In this document: piece by piece, positions 26,561-36,305 of the stretch
Numbering within the stretch: position 1 is the stretch's first letter
Layout of the letters: every line of letters starts with the position of its first letter
DNA from: Sulfurimonas marina
GTDB lineage: Bacteria > Campylobacterota > Campylobacteria > Campylobacterales > Sulfurimonadaceae
Reading direction: 5' to 3'
DNA length: 64,000 nucleotides
Assembly (NCBI RefSeq): GCF_014905095.1
Contig: NZ_CP041165.1
Location: 1,922,001-1,986,000, forward strand
Translations under genes and position numbers: made by a program
The notes under the pieces: generated by a model
The model's database searches: none
The model's input: only the letters and a program-made list of their open reading frames with translations
What the model was told of the DNA's origin: nothing

Positions 26561-28563
26561 AATAATAACTCCTCTGTAGCATCAGAATGAACTTCTGCTT
26601 TTGGTGGTTTTGAGATATCACTGAAGTACTCTTTTTCACCGTCAATAGTTACTTCACGAACACCTTCAGGAATATCAAACTCTCTTTTAATTTGCGGATA
26701 TATTTTTAAAACTTCACGATAAAAGTGTGAGAACGCAGGAGCAGCTATCCTACCCCCTGTTTCTCTTCTGTACATAGGTGTATTATCATCATTTCCAAAC
26801 CATACGATTGTCTCAATAGTTGGAGAATATCCAGCAAACCACCCATCAACATTAGAGTTTGTTGTCCCCGTTTTTCCGGCCAATTCGATTCCTCTGACTC
26901 TTGCACCCCTACCTGTACCACGCTTTACAACGTCACGTAAAATAGTTGTCATAATAAACGCCTGCGAGGCAGGTGAGATCTCTTCTCTTTGGTCCTCTTT
27001 TTGATAGATCTTCTTTTCATCTTTATAGATAGAACTGATTAGGTGTGTTTGCACCTGTGTCCCGTAATTTGAAAAAGATGTATAGTATTTTGCAAGTTCA
27101 AGCGGTGATACCGACATTGTCCCAAGTGAAATAGATAGATCGTTTGGAAGATGTTTGATATTAAACTTTTTTAACTCTCTTATCAACTGCGGTAAACCTA
27201 TGTCATTTACAAGATTAATAGTTGCAAGGTTTCTTGAGTGGATCAATGCTTCTCTAAGTGGGATTAACCCTTTATAATTTTTTTCATAGTTTTTTGGCTG
27301 CCACTTCATCTCTTCGCCATCTTTTTCATAGTCATACGTTTTGGCAATATCAACTAACTCTGTTGCTCCCGAGTATCCGAGATTTATAGCAACCTGATAG
27401 ATAAAAGGTTTAAATGCTGAACCCGGTTGACGTTTCCCTTGTGTTGCACGGTTGTATGAAGAGACTCTGTAATCAACCGAGCCAACCATAGCTAAAACAT
27501 CTCCGCTGCTTGGTTCTATTGAAACAATAGCACCGTTTACTTTACTTATATTAATATCTTTTGCAAGTAAAATCTCAGGATCGTACTCTAAAAGAGCTTT
27601 AATATTTTTTTCCTCTTTCTCTTTATAGTTTTCAACCCTTGTTAAAAATCTATCATAGGCATATTTTAATGATTCTCTTGCTGCTTCTTGAAGTTTCAGA
27701 TCAATTGAAGTATAGATCTCATAACCGCCTGTTTTAAAATCTTTAATCCCCATCGCATACATTCTTCTAGCTACCTCGTCAACAATAAAAGGTGCTTTGT
27801 TTTGTGTCAATGTATCATCATACACTTTTGGGTTTTCTGCTAACGCTTTCTCATATGCAGTATCATCGATCCAGCCAAGAACATGCATTCTGTTAATAAC
27901 TCTGTTTGCACGACCCATAGAGATCTCATAGTTTTTCGTAGGTGCATATGCCGAAGGTGCTTTAGGAAGCCCTACGAGTATAGCTACCTCTTTGAGTGTC
28001 AACTCATTTAGTTTTTTATGAAAATAACCGTCAGCTGCCGTTTTAATTCCGTAATATCCATGCCCGTAATAGATCTCGTTTAAATAGCGCTCTAAAATTT
28101 GCTCTTTTGTCAGAACCTTTTCTATCTTGATCGCATAGATAGCCTCTTTGATCTTACGAGAGAGTTTTTTCTCACGTGTTAAAAGGACATTTTTTACCAG
28201 CTGCTGAGTGATCGTACTTGCACCCTCGACGGCATGCCCCGCCTTGATCACTTTAAGTGCTGCACGAAAAATTGCATCGATATTAATTCCGGGATGTTCA
28301 AAAAAAGTTGTATCTTCTATCGCTACCAAAGCCTCAACTACACGAGGTGGAATCTCATCGAAAGATGCATAATAACGGTGTTTTTCATCAAAAATGTTTG
28401 CTATTTTTTCACCGTCTTTATCGTAAATACGTGTAGTTACTGAAGGTTTATAATCAACTAATTCGGAAACGTCGTAATCAAACTTGATATAAAAGTATCC
28501 AAACACCATAAATGGTGATAATAATCCTAAAATAAAAAGTGTAATTATTATTTTTTTTATCAT
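26557..28563 (-). CDS. mrcA: Bifunctional penicillin-binding protein 1A (glycosyltransferase/transpeptidase)
   Basis: The 668-residue protein has an N-terminal membrane anchor (about 5-25), a GT51 glycosyltransferase domain (about 50-225) with EDTTFFEHPG and GASTITQQLVKN, and a transpeptidase domain (about 310-620). The latter has the acyl-serine motif SAFK, the SRN triad and KTGTT. It polymerises and cross-links peptidoglycan outside the inner membrane. All catalytic motifs are intact. It sits between an ABC ATPase gene (4-nt overlap) and the small barrel gene. Confidence 0.93.
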   Translation of the reverse strand: MIKKIIITLFILGLLSPFMVFGYFYIKFDYDVSELVDYKPSVTTRIYDKDGEKIANIFDEKHRYYASFDEIPPRVVEALVAIEDTTFFEHPGINIDAIFRAALKVIKAGHAVEGASTITQQLVKNVLLTREKKLSRKIKEAIYAIKIEKVLTKEQILERYLNEIYYGHGYYGIKTAADGYFHKKLNELTLKEVAILVGLPKAPSAYAPTKNYEISMGRANRVINRMHVLGWIDDTAYEKALAENPKVYDDTLTQNKAPFIVDEVARRMYAMGIKDFKTGGYEIYTSIDLKLQEAARESLKYAYDRFLTRVENYKEKEEKNIKALLEYDPEILLAKDINISKVNGAIVSIEPSSGDVLAMVGSVDYRVSSYNRATQGKRQPGSAFKPFIYQVAINLGYSGATELVDIAKTYDYEKDGEEMKWQPKNYEKNYKGLIPLREALIHSRNLATINLVNDIGLPQLIRELKKFNIKHLPNDLSISLGTMSVSPLELAKYYTSFSNYGTQVQTHLISSIYKDEKKIYQKEDQREEISPASQAFIMTTILRDVVKRGTGRGARVRGIELAGKTGTTNSNVDGWFAGYSPTIETIVWFGNDDNTPMYRRETGGRIAAPAFSHFYREVLKIYPQIKREFDIPEGVREVTIDGEKEYFSDISKPPKAEVHSDATEELLF

Positions 28564-29249
28564 TCTCTATATTTCCTATTTGCAAAATTTGCTTCAATTA
28601 ATGTTTTTGTATATTCATTTTGAGGATCGTTAATTATACTAGCCATTGTACCACATTCAACTAACTTCCCCAACTTGATCACACAGATATCCTCACAAAG
28701 AGACTCTGCCGAAGCTATGTCGTGTGTTACAAAGAGCATCTTAAAACCCTCTTTTTTTTGTAGCTCTTTTAAAAGCTCAATAATATTGATTCTTGTCTGC
28801 GGATCGAGTGCAGTTGTCGGTTCATCAAGGAGTAAAAGCTTCGGTTTTTGACTTATCGCTATAGCTATTACAACCCTTTGAAGTTGCCCACCTGAAAGTT
28901 CGGGAGGATATCTATCAAGCAGTGCAAGTTCCAGTCCCAACTCTTCAAAAAGCTGCTCAATTCTCTCTCTGGAGACAAAAAACTGTTTTTTTATTTTTGT
29001 CAGCGGAGAGAGAGCCGTAAAAGGGTTTTGTACAACTAAACTCACATCCCCGTTGCGTCCGAGTTTAATAGCACTGTCAACTTTTATGTTTAACTCCATA
29101 GACTCAGGCAGCATATCTAAAAGCGATTTGAGTGTTAAACTTTTTCCGCTTCCGCTTTGTCCCACAAGGGCTAAAGAGCTCTTCACCTCAAATGCAATAT
29201 CTACTAAAGTATCACCCTTGTGTTTTATCTCAAGCTGATTAATCTTCAA
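28560..29249 (-). CDS. ABC ATPase of the oligopeptide/nickel importer type
   Basis: The 229-residue ATPase has Walker A GQSGSGKS, a QNPFTALSPL segment typical of DppD/OppD-type subunits, signature LSGGQLQRVVIA, Walker B LLLLDEPTTALDP and an H-loop in FVTHD. It lacks the C-terminal extension seen in full DppD/DppF proteins. No permease or binding-protein gene is adjacent, so it is an orphan or serves a transporter coded elsewhere. The start is TTG 29249, preceded by GAGG and overlapping the end of bioF by 11 nt. Confidence 0.82.
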   Translation of the reverse strand: MKINQLEIKHKGDTLVDIAFEVKSSLALVGQSGSGKSLTLKSLLDMLPESMELNIKVDSAIKLGRNGDVSLVVQNPFTALSPLTKIKKQFFVSRERIEQLFEELGLELALLDRYPPELSGGQLQRVVIAIAISQKPKLLLLDEPTTALDPQTRINIIELLKELQKKEGFKMLFVTHDIASAESLCEDICVIKLGKLVECGTMASIINDPQNEYTKTLIEANFANRKYRE

Positions 29250-30345
29250 GATGCACCTCTTGATTGATCATTTGGGCAACTTTAGTAAGGTCTTCACAAC
29301 TCTCACCCAAACGTGTAATCACCCTTAAAATTGCACTAGCAACTGTGGGCTGGCGAATAGCACCTATGCTGTACCCCTGCTCAAAAAGTTTGTTTTTAAT
29401 CTCAATCACCTTACGGTTATCCCCGATCACTATCGGTGCAATTAATCCATCGATCTCTAAACCCAGCTCTTTTTTTACAATCGCTTGTCTTTTTGCAATC
29501 TCCTCTTTTAAACTCTCTTTGTTTTCTATAATATATTTCAGCGCATTATGTCCGAGCAATGTATCGTACAAAGATAAAGAGGTAGCATAGATAATAGGCT
29601 TTGCACGGTTTATAAGATACTCGTTAATATGAGCAGAGGACAAGATATAGGCACCGAAACTTCCGTATGCTTTGCCGAGTGTCCCCATCTTTATATGATT
29701 TGGTTTGATCTCGATGTTGTAAAGATCATATACACCCATAAGTTTTTTCCCTACAACACCGCTGCTGTGTGCCTCGTCTACTATCAAAATAGCTTCATAT
29801 TGATCACAGAGTGAAAAAACCTCTTTAGGACAAAGATCACCGTCCATAGAGTAGATCCCCTCAACTGCCACAATGTTTCTTTTACCCTTTGAGTTTTTGA
29901 GTAGAGTTTCCAACTCATCCATGTCGTTGTGTTTAAAAAAAGTCACATCGACATGCTCAAGATTTGTAGCAAGTACACCTGAGGCGTGATACAACTCATC
30001 CATAAAAAGTTTATCACCCTTACGTACTAAAGACTCAATCAAAGCGATATTGGCATTAAAACCGCTGCCTAAAACAACCCCTGCCTCAAAACCGTTAATG
30101 CGGCATAGTTCATCCTCAAAATCTTTATGTATCTGATGGTAACCGTTTACTAATAAAGAAGCTTTTGAACTGTGTACGTCTAAGTCATTTAATACATCTA
30201 CAGTTTTACGGTGCAACTCCTTATTGTGAGCCAGACCAAGATAATCGTTTGAAGCAAAATCTTTTATCTTATAGTTTAAAACTTCGCGTGTACGAAAACG
30301 TCCCGATTTTTTTAACGCTTTGAGCTCGTTGCTGTAAAAATTCAT
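29239..30345 (-). CDS. bioF: 8-amino-7-oxononanoate synthase (biotin synthesis)
   Basis: The 368-residue PLP enzyme of the alpha-oxoamine synthase family condenses pimeloyl thioester and alanine in biotin synthesis. Visible motifs are ASNDYLGLA-like (here FASNDYLGLAHN), ASLLVNGYHQIH, IVDEAHSSGVVG and the PLP-lysine loop GTLGKAYGSFGAY. It is close in length to E. coli BioF. Other members (Kbl, HemA-type) are less likely given the size and motifs. No other bio genes lie in the window; its place in a mixed operon is typical of Campylobacterota. Confidence 0.88.
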   Translation of the reverse strand: MNFYSNELKALKKSGRFRTREVLNYKIKDFASNDYLGLAHNKELHRKTVDVLNDLDVHSSKASLLVNGYHQIHKDFEDELCRINGFEAGVVLGSGFNANIALIESLVRKGDKLFMDELYHASGVLATNLEHVDVTFFKHNDMDELETLLKNSKGKRNIVAVEGIYSMDGDLCPKEVFSLCDQYEAILIVDEAHSSGVVGKKLMGVYDLYNIEIKPNHIKMGTLGKAYGSFGAYILSSAHINEYLINRAKPIIYATSLSLYDTLLGHNALKYIIENKESLKEEIAKRQAIVKKELGLEIDGLIAPIVIGDNRKVIEIKNKLFEQGYSIGAIRQPTVASAILRVITRLGESCEDLTKVAQMINQEVHLED

Positions 30346-32159
30346 CTGGTTACTACTTGATTTCTGCCGTTTGCTTTTGCTTCATACAGTGCTTCATCGG
30401 CTCTACTTAAAAGGTGTTCAGAATCTTCACCTTGAATATATTCTGTCACACCAAAACTCATTGTAATCGGTAAAACCACTTTATGATCAGCTACTTTTTT
30501 TCTTATTTTTTCAGCTAATTTAGCACCTTTTTGTAAATCTGCATACGGAACAATGATAAGAAATTCTTCACCGCCCATTCTACAAAAGATATCAGCCTCT
30601 CTAATCATAGTAGATATTAACTTAGTATACTCTACTAAAACACTGTCACCCACACCGTGACCGTGTTTATCGTTAACGCGTTTAAAATGATCTATATCTA
30701 TCATAATAACCGCTATCGGGAACTTATAACGTTTTGCAAGTGTAATAGTCTCTTCAATTTTTATTTTATAGTAACGTCTGTTTCCGATATTTGTCAGTGA
30801 ATCTGTAATGGTTAATGTTTCGAGTTCTTTTTTATACATCTCTTCATTTGTAACATCGGAGAAAATAGCACTGTAATACCCTTTCTCTTCAGAGACGAGT
30901 GCTACACCCACGCTAAAATAGTAACTCTGATTATCATAAATTATTTTTACCTTATTTGGTTTGTCCGGATTATGTAAAATGTAATCTATCCATAACTCAC
31001 CATCAATATATCTTGTTATATACCCATCTTCATGTACGAAAAGTTCACAGATACATCCATGTCTATCTTTAAACTCTTCAATACTACTCTCTTTGGAAAA
31101 GTACTTAAAAAATGTTTTATTCACATCTATTATTTTCTCTTTATCGTTTATGATTACTATATTTGTCGAAGAATCTATAATATTTTTTATATACGATTTT
31201 TGGCGTGCTAAAAGATAAAACAGTACAAGATTCACCATACCTGCCAATATAAGGATAATAATAAACCCTACTGCTACCCATTTAAAAATAAAAAACTCTT
31301 CATTATCTGTAGATATATCTGTCAGCTTTTTAAACATTATATAGTAACCGAGAGTATCACCCTTAAAACCAGTTAAAGGGTATGAGACAATTATATAACC
31401 GTTTTCGATCTTATATCCAGTGGAAAAATAATTCTCTATCCCCTCTTGCTGCAAGTATGCAAGCTTATCTTTCGGGACATCAAAGTTTGCAATATAATAC
31501 CCTTCCAAAAAAGTTTCCGTAAATGGATGCTGTAATTTTTGCGTATGTTCTTTATTGAGCATAACGACAGAATCTATTTGAGATTTTTTAAGCCCTTTTT
31601 CTATAGAGTTAAAATGCGATATCAGCTCCAACACCCCAATCACACGATTTGATTCCATTATCGGAACCATCGCTTTAATTGCAACGGCAAACTTACCCGA
31701 ACTGATTGTATAAAGAACTTTTTTTGTTTTTATAACTTCGGCGAGGTCCGTTCTTACATTTTTTACACTATCTCCCCGTTTATTCGTCCAACTTCTGTAC
31801 ACGGAGTTTAAATTTTTATCTATTATATTGATCCATATATTTTTATACTCTGTATCTTGTTTTAGTTTTTTTACTAATGCTTTATAGTAGTTTCTATGAA
31901 CTCTTCTGTTTTTTATCTCATCTATTAAGCGTTGGTCCTGAGAAAGTACTAAAGCAATTGCAATAGTCGCTTTTTGTTTCTCAAAAATCATCTGGGCTAC
32001 ACGTGAATGCATATCTGTAGCTTGGTGCTTATAGTTCTCCTCTTGCATCTCATATTTTTTTGCATTTACAAAATCAAAATAGTAATAAGAAGCTACCATC
32101 AAAATAGAGATGAAACTTGCTAAGAATATATAGATTTTACGATTATTAAAAATGCTCAT
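30342..32159 (-). CDS. Membrane-bound Cache-PAS-GGDEF diguanylate cyclase
   Basis: The 605-residue protein has a helix at 9-29, a periplasmic Cache-like domain (about 30-295), a second helix (about 298-322), a PAS-like domain (about 330-440) and a GGDEF domain (about 445-600). The GGDEF motif is intact (MGGEEF), with an inhibitory I-site RxxD (READ) five residues before it, so it should make c-di-GMP under product control. The periplasmic domain resembles that of the Cache protein at 43084: both have ALxLSxDxxLID and a later RSW...RTDL pattern. The ligand is unknown. It overlaps bioF by 4 nt. Confidence 0.88.
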   Translation of the reverse strand: MSIFNNRKIYIFLASFISILMVASYYYFDFVNAKKYEMQEENYKHQATDMHSRVAQMIFEKQKATIAIALVLSQDQRLIDEIKNRRVHRNYYKALVKKLKQDTEYKNIWINIIDKNLNSVYRSWTNKRGDSVKNVRTDLAEVIKTKKVLYTISSGKFAVAIKAMVPIMESNRVIGVLELISHFNSIEKGLKKSQIDSVVMLNKEHTQKLQHPFTETFLEGYYIANFDVPKDKLAYLQQEGIENYFSTGYKIENGYIIVSYPLTGFKGDTLGYYIMFKKLTDISTDNEEFFIFKWVAVGFIIILILAGMVNLVLFYLLARQKSYIKNIIDSSTNIVIINDKEKIIDVNKTFFKYFSKESSIEEFKDRHGCICELFVHEDGYITRYIDGELWIDYILHNPDKPNKVKIIYDNQSYYFSVGVALVSEEKGYYSAIFSDVTNEEMYKKELETLTITDSLTNIGNRRYYKIKIEETITLAKRYKFPIAVIMIDIDHFKRVNDKHGHGVGDSVLVEYTKLISTMIREADIFCRMGGEEFLIIVPYADLQKGAKLAEKIRKKVADHKVVLPITMSFGVTEYIQGEDSEHLLSRADEALYEAKANGRNQVVTR

Positions 32160-32708
32160 CTACATAAACCTCTTGAGTACTTCTACACTAAGCCCCATAG
32201 CAGTACTTTCATAGCCGCGTACCTCTTTAATGTAAGATTTGCAAAAACCTTCTACCATACATCCGCCCGCTTTTCCACGCCACTCACCGCTTTGTAAATA
32301 ACTTTCTAAAGCGTCATGGTCAAACTCATCAAAGATATAATCGGTTTGAGAGATATCTACTATCTTTACTTTTTGTGAATGGTAGATCATACAAGTGATA
32401 ATACTGGTAATATTTCCGCTTTGTGTCATTAAAATATTACGAGCATCATCTATACATTTTGCTTTTCGAAGGATTTGGTTTTGTGAAGTAACAACGGTAT
32501 CGGCAACTAAGAGTGGATACTCTTCAATCCCAAAACTCTTGAGATTAGTTTCGTACTTTCCAAGTGTTGCCTGATATACGAAGTTTTTTGGAGAGGTTGC
32601 GATTATGCTATCTTCATCAAACTCTACACTCTCCTGGATAAAGTCTATCCCTGCATTTTGCAGTAAAAGGGCCCGAGTAGGAGATGAAGAAGCAAGTCTA
32701 ATACGCAT
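32160..32708 (-). CDS. maf: Maf-family nucleotide pyrophosphatase
   Basis: The 182-residue protein has the Maf N-terminal motif LASSSPTRALLLQNAGI, the catalytic-acid segment VADTVV, and a C-terminal GKAGGCMVEG-like stretch (here WRGKAGGCMVEGF). The family hydrolyses non-canonical or modified nucleoside triphosphates and may slow septation. The usual SxxR is present. It ends directly against the GGDEF gene and overlaps the membrane-protein gene by 11 nt. Confidence 0.87.
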   Translation of the reverse strand: MRIRLASSSPTRALLLQNAGIDFIQESVEFDEDSIIATSPKNFVYQATLGKYETNLKSFGIEEYPLLVADTVVTSQNQILRKAKCIDDARNILMTQSGNITSIITCMIYHSQKVKIVDISQTDYIFDEFDHDALESYLQSGEWRGKAGGCMVEGFCKSYIKEVRGYESTAMGLSVEVLKRFM

Positions 32709-33231
32709 TTCTAAGAGTAACTCCTAAGAATATAGCGATAACTCCTAAGATAATATTTAACGGAACCATATACTTTCCGATAAGCTCTAATGCTTTTTTT
32801 GCACCGGCAGTGTCACCTGCATCTAAAAGTTTCTGTGCTTTGTTACGTCTTAAAATCATAGCTAGAAGGTTTGCACCCATTACCATCCAGATAACCTCTT
32901 TTACATGAACAAGGTTATAGATATACATTGCATAATCATCGATCACATTTCCGTTTGCATCAACAGCTGCAGCGCGGAAACCCAAACCAACCGCCATAAT
33001 TACGGCAGTGATAATCAAGATAAACACAAACGGAGAAACGATTGCAAATAATCTTTTTAATGCATGTGCAACTCTCGGTAGTCTTTGAGCCGGCTCTAAC
33101 TCCATAAAAGAGTTGTGTGCAGCATATCGCATAGCGATCATTCCGCCAACCCATACAACAGCACTTATAATGTGCAAGAAAATAATAATTGTCTTATACT
33201 CTGCAAAGAGTGCTATCATTCCATCTTTCAT
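32698..33231 (-). CDS. Four-helix membrane protein, CopD/HemJ-like
   Basis: The 177-residue inner-membrane protein has four helices (about 12-32, 62-84, 104-124, 150-172). Helix 1 carries His in IIFLHIISAVVWVGGM, and a second His lies before helix 3 (NLVHVKEVIW). This layout resembles the CopD/HemJ superfamily, where such His residues bind heme or copper. A specific function cannot be assigned. Its start overlaps the alaS stop (TAATG). Confidence 0.65.
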   Translation of the reverse strand: MKDGMIALFAEYKTIIIFLHIISAVVWVGGMIAMRYAAHNSFMELEPAQRLPRVAHALKRLFAIVSPFVFILIITAVIMAVGLGFRAAAVDANGNVIDDYAMYIYNLVHVKEVIWMVMGANLLAMILRRNKAQKLLDAGDTAGAKKALELIGKYMVPLNIILGVIAIFLGVTLRNAY

Positions 33232-35780
33232 TAACTTAATACCTCTGTAATAAATGCTAAAGATTCCTCTTTCGCTTCAGGAAGTTTTGTTTTATCTTTT
33301 CCACCCGCTTGAGCAAAGTCTGGACGGCCGCCGCCGCCACCGCCTAAAATCGGTGCTATTTTTTTGATCCAGTCACCCGCTTTGGCATCGCAACCTTTTA
33401 CACCTGCAGCGATCAGTACTTTATCCCCTTTTACTTGGAAAAGCATTGCAGCTAGTTTTTCATTTTCGTTTTTCAGTTCATCAATTTTCTCTTTGATATC
33501 ACCGCTTGGAAGCTCTTCAACTACAACCGCTACACCGTTAATCTCATTTGCCTTGATCTCAACTTTTGCAGACTCTAACGCCTCTTTTACTTCAACTTTT
33601 AGCTCATCGATATTTGCTTTAAGTCTGTTAATACCTGCAATCACGTCAAGATTTTTTACTTCAGTTTCTACTTGTTTAAGAAGAGCTCTTTGCTCACAGA
33701 AATAGTCATACGCAGCTTTTCCACACACAGCTTCAATACGTCTAACACCCGCACTTACACCGCTCTCTTTTGTGATGATAAAGCTTCCAATGTTTGCAGT
33801 GTTGTCAACGTGAACACCACCACAGAACTCGATACTTGAACTATCAAAACTTACAACTCTTACTTCATCACCGTATTTCTCACCGAACTGGCTTTTTGCA
33901 CCAGATTTTAGTGCTTCTTCTATCGGTAGAACTTCTGTTTTTCTTACAATTGCACGAGAGATAAGTGCGTTAACACGTTGTTCAATCTCAGTTAACTCTT
34001 CACTACTTAGAGCTTTTGGATGTGAGAAGTCAAAACGTAAACGGTTTGCTTCGTTAAGTGAACCGGCTTGAGAGATATGCTCACCAAGTACATCATAAAG
34101 TACTGCATGAAGTAAGTGAGTTGCCGAGTGGTGTTTTATGATCTCGTTTCTTGAGATATCTACCTGTGCATCTACAACATTACCTACACTTAACTCTTTT
34201 GTAACTTCAACTTGAGACAGGTTAAGACCAAAGAATTTTTTCGTATCTAGTACTTTTGCAAACCCTTCAAGCTCACCGCTGTCACCGCACTGTCCGCCGC
34301 TTTCAGCATAAAATGGTGTAATGTCAAGATATACCCAACCTTTTTCACCAGCTTTAAGAGTATCTACACGTTTAAACTCATCATTTAAAAGTGCTTTTAC
34401 TTCACCCGAGTGTTCAGTAAAGTCATATCCTACAAAAACATTCTCACCGAACTCTTCAAGTAATGCTTTAAAATCACCGTGAACAGCTTCGTCACCGCTA
34501 CCTTTCCAAGCAGCTTTTGCACGTTGCTTTTGCTCAGTCATAAGTGCTTCAAATTTTTCAGTATCTAAAGAGAGACCTTTTTCACGAAGCATATCTTCCG
34601 TTAAGTCTAACGGGAAACCGAAAGTGTCGTAAAGTTTAAATGCAACCTCACCTGAGAATACATCTTTTGTAGTTTCAAGCTCTTTTTCAAACAGTGCAAT
34701 TCCACTTTCGATAGTTTTAAAGAATCTTGCTTCTTCAAGTTCGATCTGCTCTTTTATAACTTCCGCTTTTTGTCCAAGATACTCATACTGAGACTTCATA
34801 ATCGATACCAATGTATCTACGATCTTGTACATAAACGGTTTTCTAAAACCAAGAAGGTATCCGTGTCTTACAGCACGGCGCAAGATACGACGAAGTACAT
34901 AACCGCGCCCTTCGTTTGAAAAGTTTGTCCCTTGAGCAAGTAAGAACACAGTAGTTCTGATGTGATCAGCAATTACACGATAACTAGCACCAGTTGCATA
35001 CTCATACTCTTTGCCTATTAGCTCTTCAACTTTACGGATGATCGGCATAAACAGACTTGAACCGTAGTTAGACAGAGCCCCCTCTTTAATAGCAACTACA
35101 CGCTCTAGACCCATACCAGTATCGATAGACGGTTTAGGAAGCGGGTTCATAGTACCGTCAGCTGAACGCTCATACTGCATAAATACCAAGTTCCAGATCT
35201 CTAAAAATCTGTCACCGTCACCGCCCATGTAATCTTCAGGGCCATTGAAGTGTTCTTCACCTTGATCGTAAAAGATCTCACTACACGGTCCACACGGTCC
35301 CGTATCACCCATCTGCCAAAAGTTATCGGCATCGCCAAGACGCATAATGCGATCTTTTGCTACATACTTTTGCCAAATAGCTTCCGCTTCATCATCGCTC
35401 TCGTGAACAGTTACCCATAACTTCTCGATCGGCAGTTCTAAAACTTCAGTAATAAATTCCCATGAGTAAGCGATAACTTCCTCTTTAAAATAATCACCAA
35501 AACTAAAATTCCCCAGCATCTCAAAAAACGTGTGGTGACGTGCAGTGTGTCCAACATTTTCCAAGTCATTGTGTTTTCCACCCGCACGGATACATGTTTG
35601 ACATGACGTTGCACGAGGGTTTTGTGGTACTGGAACTTCCCCTGTAAAGATAGACTTAAAAGGGACCATTCCGGCATTGTTAAATAGCAAAGTAGCATCA
35701 TCTGGAACCAGCGGTCCAGAAGCTACTCTTTCGTGTTGTTTCGATTCAAAAAACTTAAGAAACTCTTCTCTAATATCCAT
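33231..35780 (-). CDS. alaS: Alanyl-tRNA synthetase
   Basis: The enzyme of 849 residues (from ATG 35780; TTG 35783 is a poorer start) charges tRNA-Ala. It has the class II catalytic domain ([31 protein letters not shown]), the editing domain with zinc ligands HSATHLLH and CGGVHVDN, and the C-terminal C-Ala domain ending with a Gly-rich [15 protein letters not shown]. It is slightly shorter than the E. coli enzyme. It heads a run of 13 genes in the same direction and has its own -10 box at 35810..35815. Confidence 0.97.
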   Translation of the reverse strand: MDIREEFLKFFESKQHERVASGPLVPDDATLLFNNAGMVPFKSIFTGEVPVPQNPRATSCQTCIRAGGKHNDLENVGHTARHHTFFEMLGNFSFGDYFKEEVIAYSWEFITEVLELPIEKLWVTVHESDDEAEAIWQKYVAKDRIMRLGDADNFWQMGDTGPCGPCSEIFYDQGEEHFNGPEDYMGGDGDRFLEIWNLVFMQYERSADGTMNPLPKPSIDTGMGLERVVAIKEGALSNYGSSLFMPIIRKVEELIGKEYEYATGASYRVIADHIRTTVFLLAQGTNFSNEGRGYVLRRILRRAVRHGYLLGFRKPFMYKIVDTLVSIMKSQYEYLGQKAEVIKEQIELEEARFFKTIESGIALFEKELETTKDVFSGEVAFKLYDTFGFPLDLTEDMLREKGLSLDTEKFEALMTEQKQRAKAAWKGSGDEAVHGDFKALLEEFGENVFVGYDFTEHSGEVKALLNDEFKRVDTLKAGEKGWVYLDITPFYAESGGQCGDSGELEGFAKVLDTKKFFGLNLSQVEVTKELSVGNVVDAQVDISRNEIIKHHSATHLLHAVLYDVLGEHISQAGSLNEANRLRFDFSHPKALSSEELTEIEQRVNALISRAIVRKTEVLPIEEALKSGAKSQFGEKYGDEVRVVSFDSSSIEFCGGVHVDNTANIGSFIITKESGVSAGVRRIEAVCGKAAYDYFCEQRALLKQVETEVKNLDVIAGINRLKANIDELKVEVKEALESAKVEIKANEINGVAVVVEELPSGDIKEKIDELKNENEKLAAMLFQVKGDKVLIAAGVKGCDAKAGDWIKKIAPILGGGGGGRPDFAQAGGKDKTKLPEAKEESLAFITEVLS

Positions 35781-35809
35781 CAATATATCTCTTCTTATAA
35801 AATTGTGCG

Positions 35810-35815
35810 ATTATA
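35810..35815 (-). promoter_or_regulatory. -10 element for alaS
   Basis: The minus strand reads GATATAAT (TATAAT at 35815..35810), leaving a leader of about 20 nt with AAGAAGAG before ATG 35780. No -35 box is evident, which is usual for sigma70 promoters in Campylobacterota. Confidence 0.55.
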
Positions 35816-35816
35816 T

Positions 35817-36263
35817 CTAAAAATCGCTAAAATTCAGCTCATCTTTGATTTTTAGGGCTTTATAATGGCTTTGAAATAAGTCTGCAGCGATCCCGTTTTC
35901 ATACTTTAGAATCTCTTTTTTTGGATCTAAAATAGGGGTTGTTTTGTATCCGCAAGAGGGAGATTTTGATTTTAAAACGATCGCATCAGCCTCTTGATTT
36001 TTCTCGATAAACGAGAGTATTTCATCTTTTAGAAGTTGTGTCACATCCTTGTTGGTCTCATCGGTTATGATCCTTTTTTCTCCATCAATAAGCATCACAT
36101 TGATCCGCTCTCTCGGCGTTCCAAAAAGTGGTGCTTCTGGACAAAAAGGGATAATCTCATACTCTTTAAAATACTCCAACAACTCAGCATATTTTTTCGT
36201 TTTTCCGTCATAACGGCAATATTCTCCCAACAAACACGCCGATATAATCACTTTTTTTCTCAT
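35817..36263 (-). CDS. DUF523 family protein
   Basis: The 148-residue protein has the DUF523 pattern: N-terminal ISACLLGEYCRYDG with paired Cys, PFCPEAPLFGTPRERI, and the Cys-containing KSKSPSCGYK. The conserved Cys may bind metal or a cluster; the function is unknown. The frame is open further upstream to 36377, but that part would overlap the divergent gene at 36306 and lacks family similarity, so ATG 36263 is chosen. It ends 36 nt before the alaS start. Confidence 0.85.
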   Translation of the reverse strand: MRKKVIISACLLGEYCRYDGKTKKYAELLEYFKEYEIIPFCPEAPLFGTPRERINVMLIDGEKRIITDETNKDVTQLLKDEILSFIEKNQEADAIVLKSKSPSCGYKTTPILDPKKEILKYENGIAADLFQSHYKALKIKDELNFSDF

Positions 36264-36305
36264 ATACACACCTAAATTACAGTTTTTTTTCGCTATTATC
36301 TTGAA

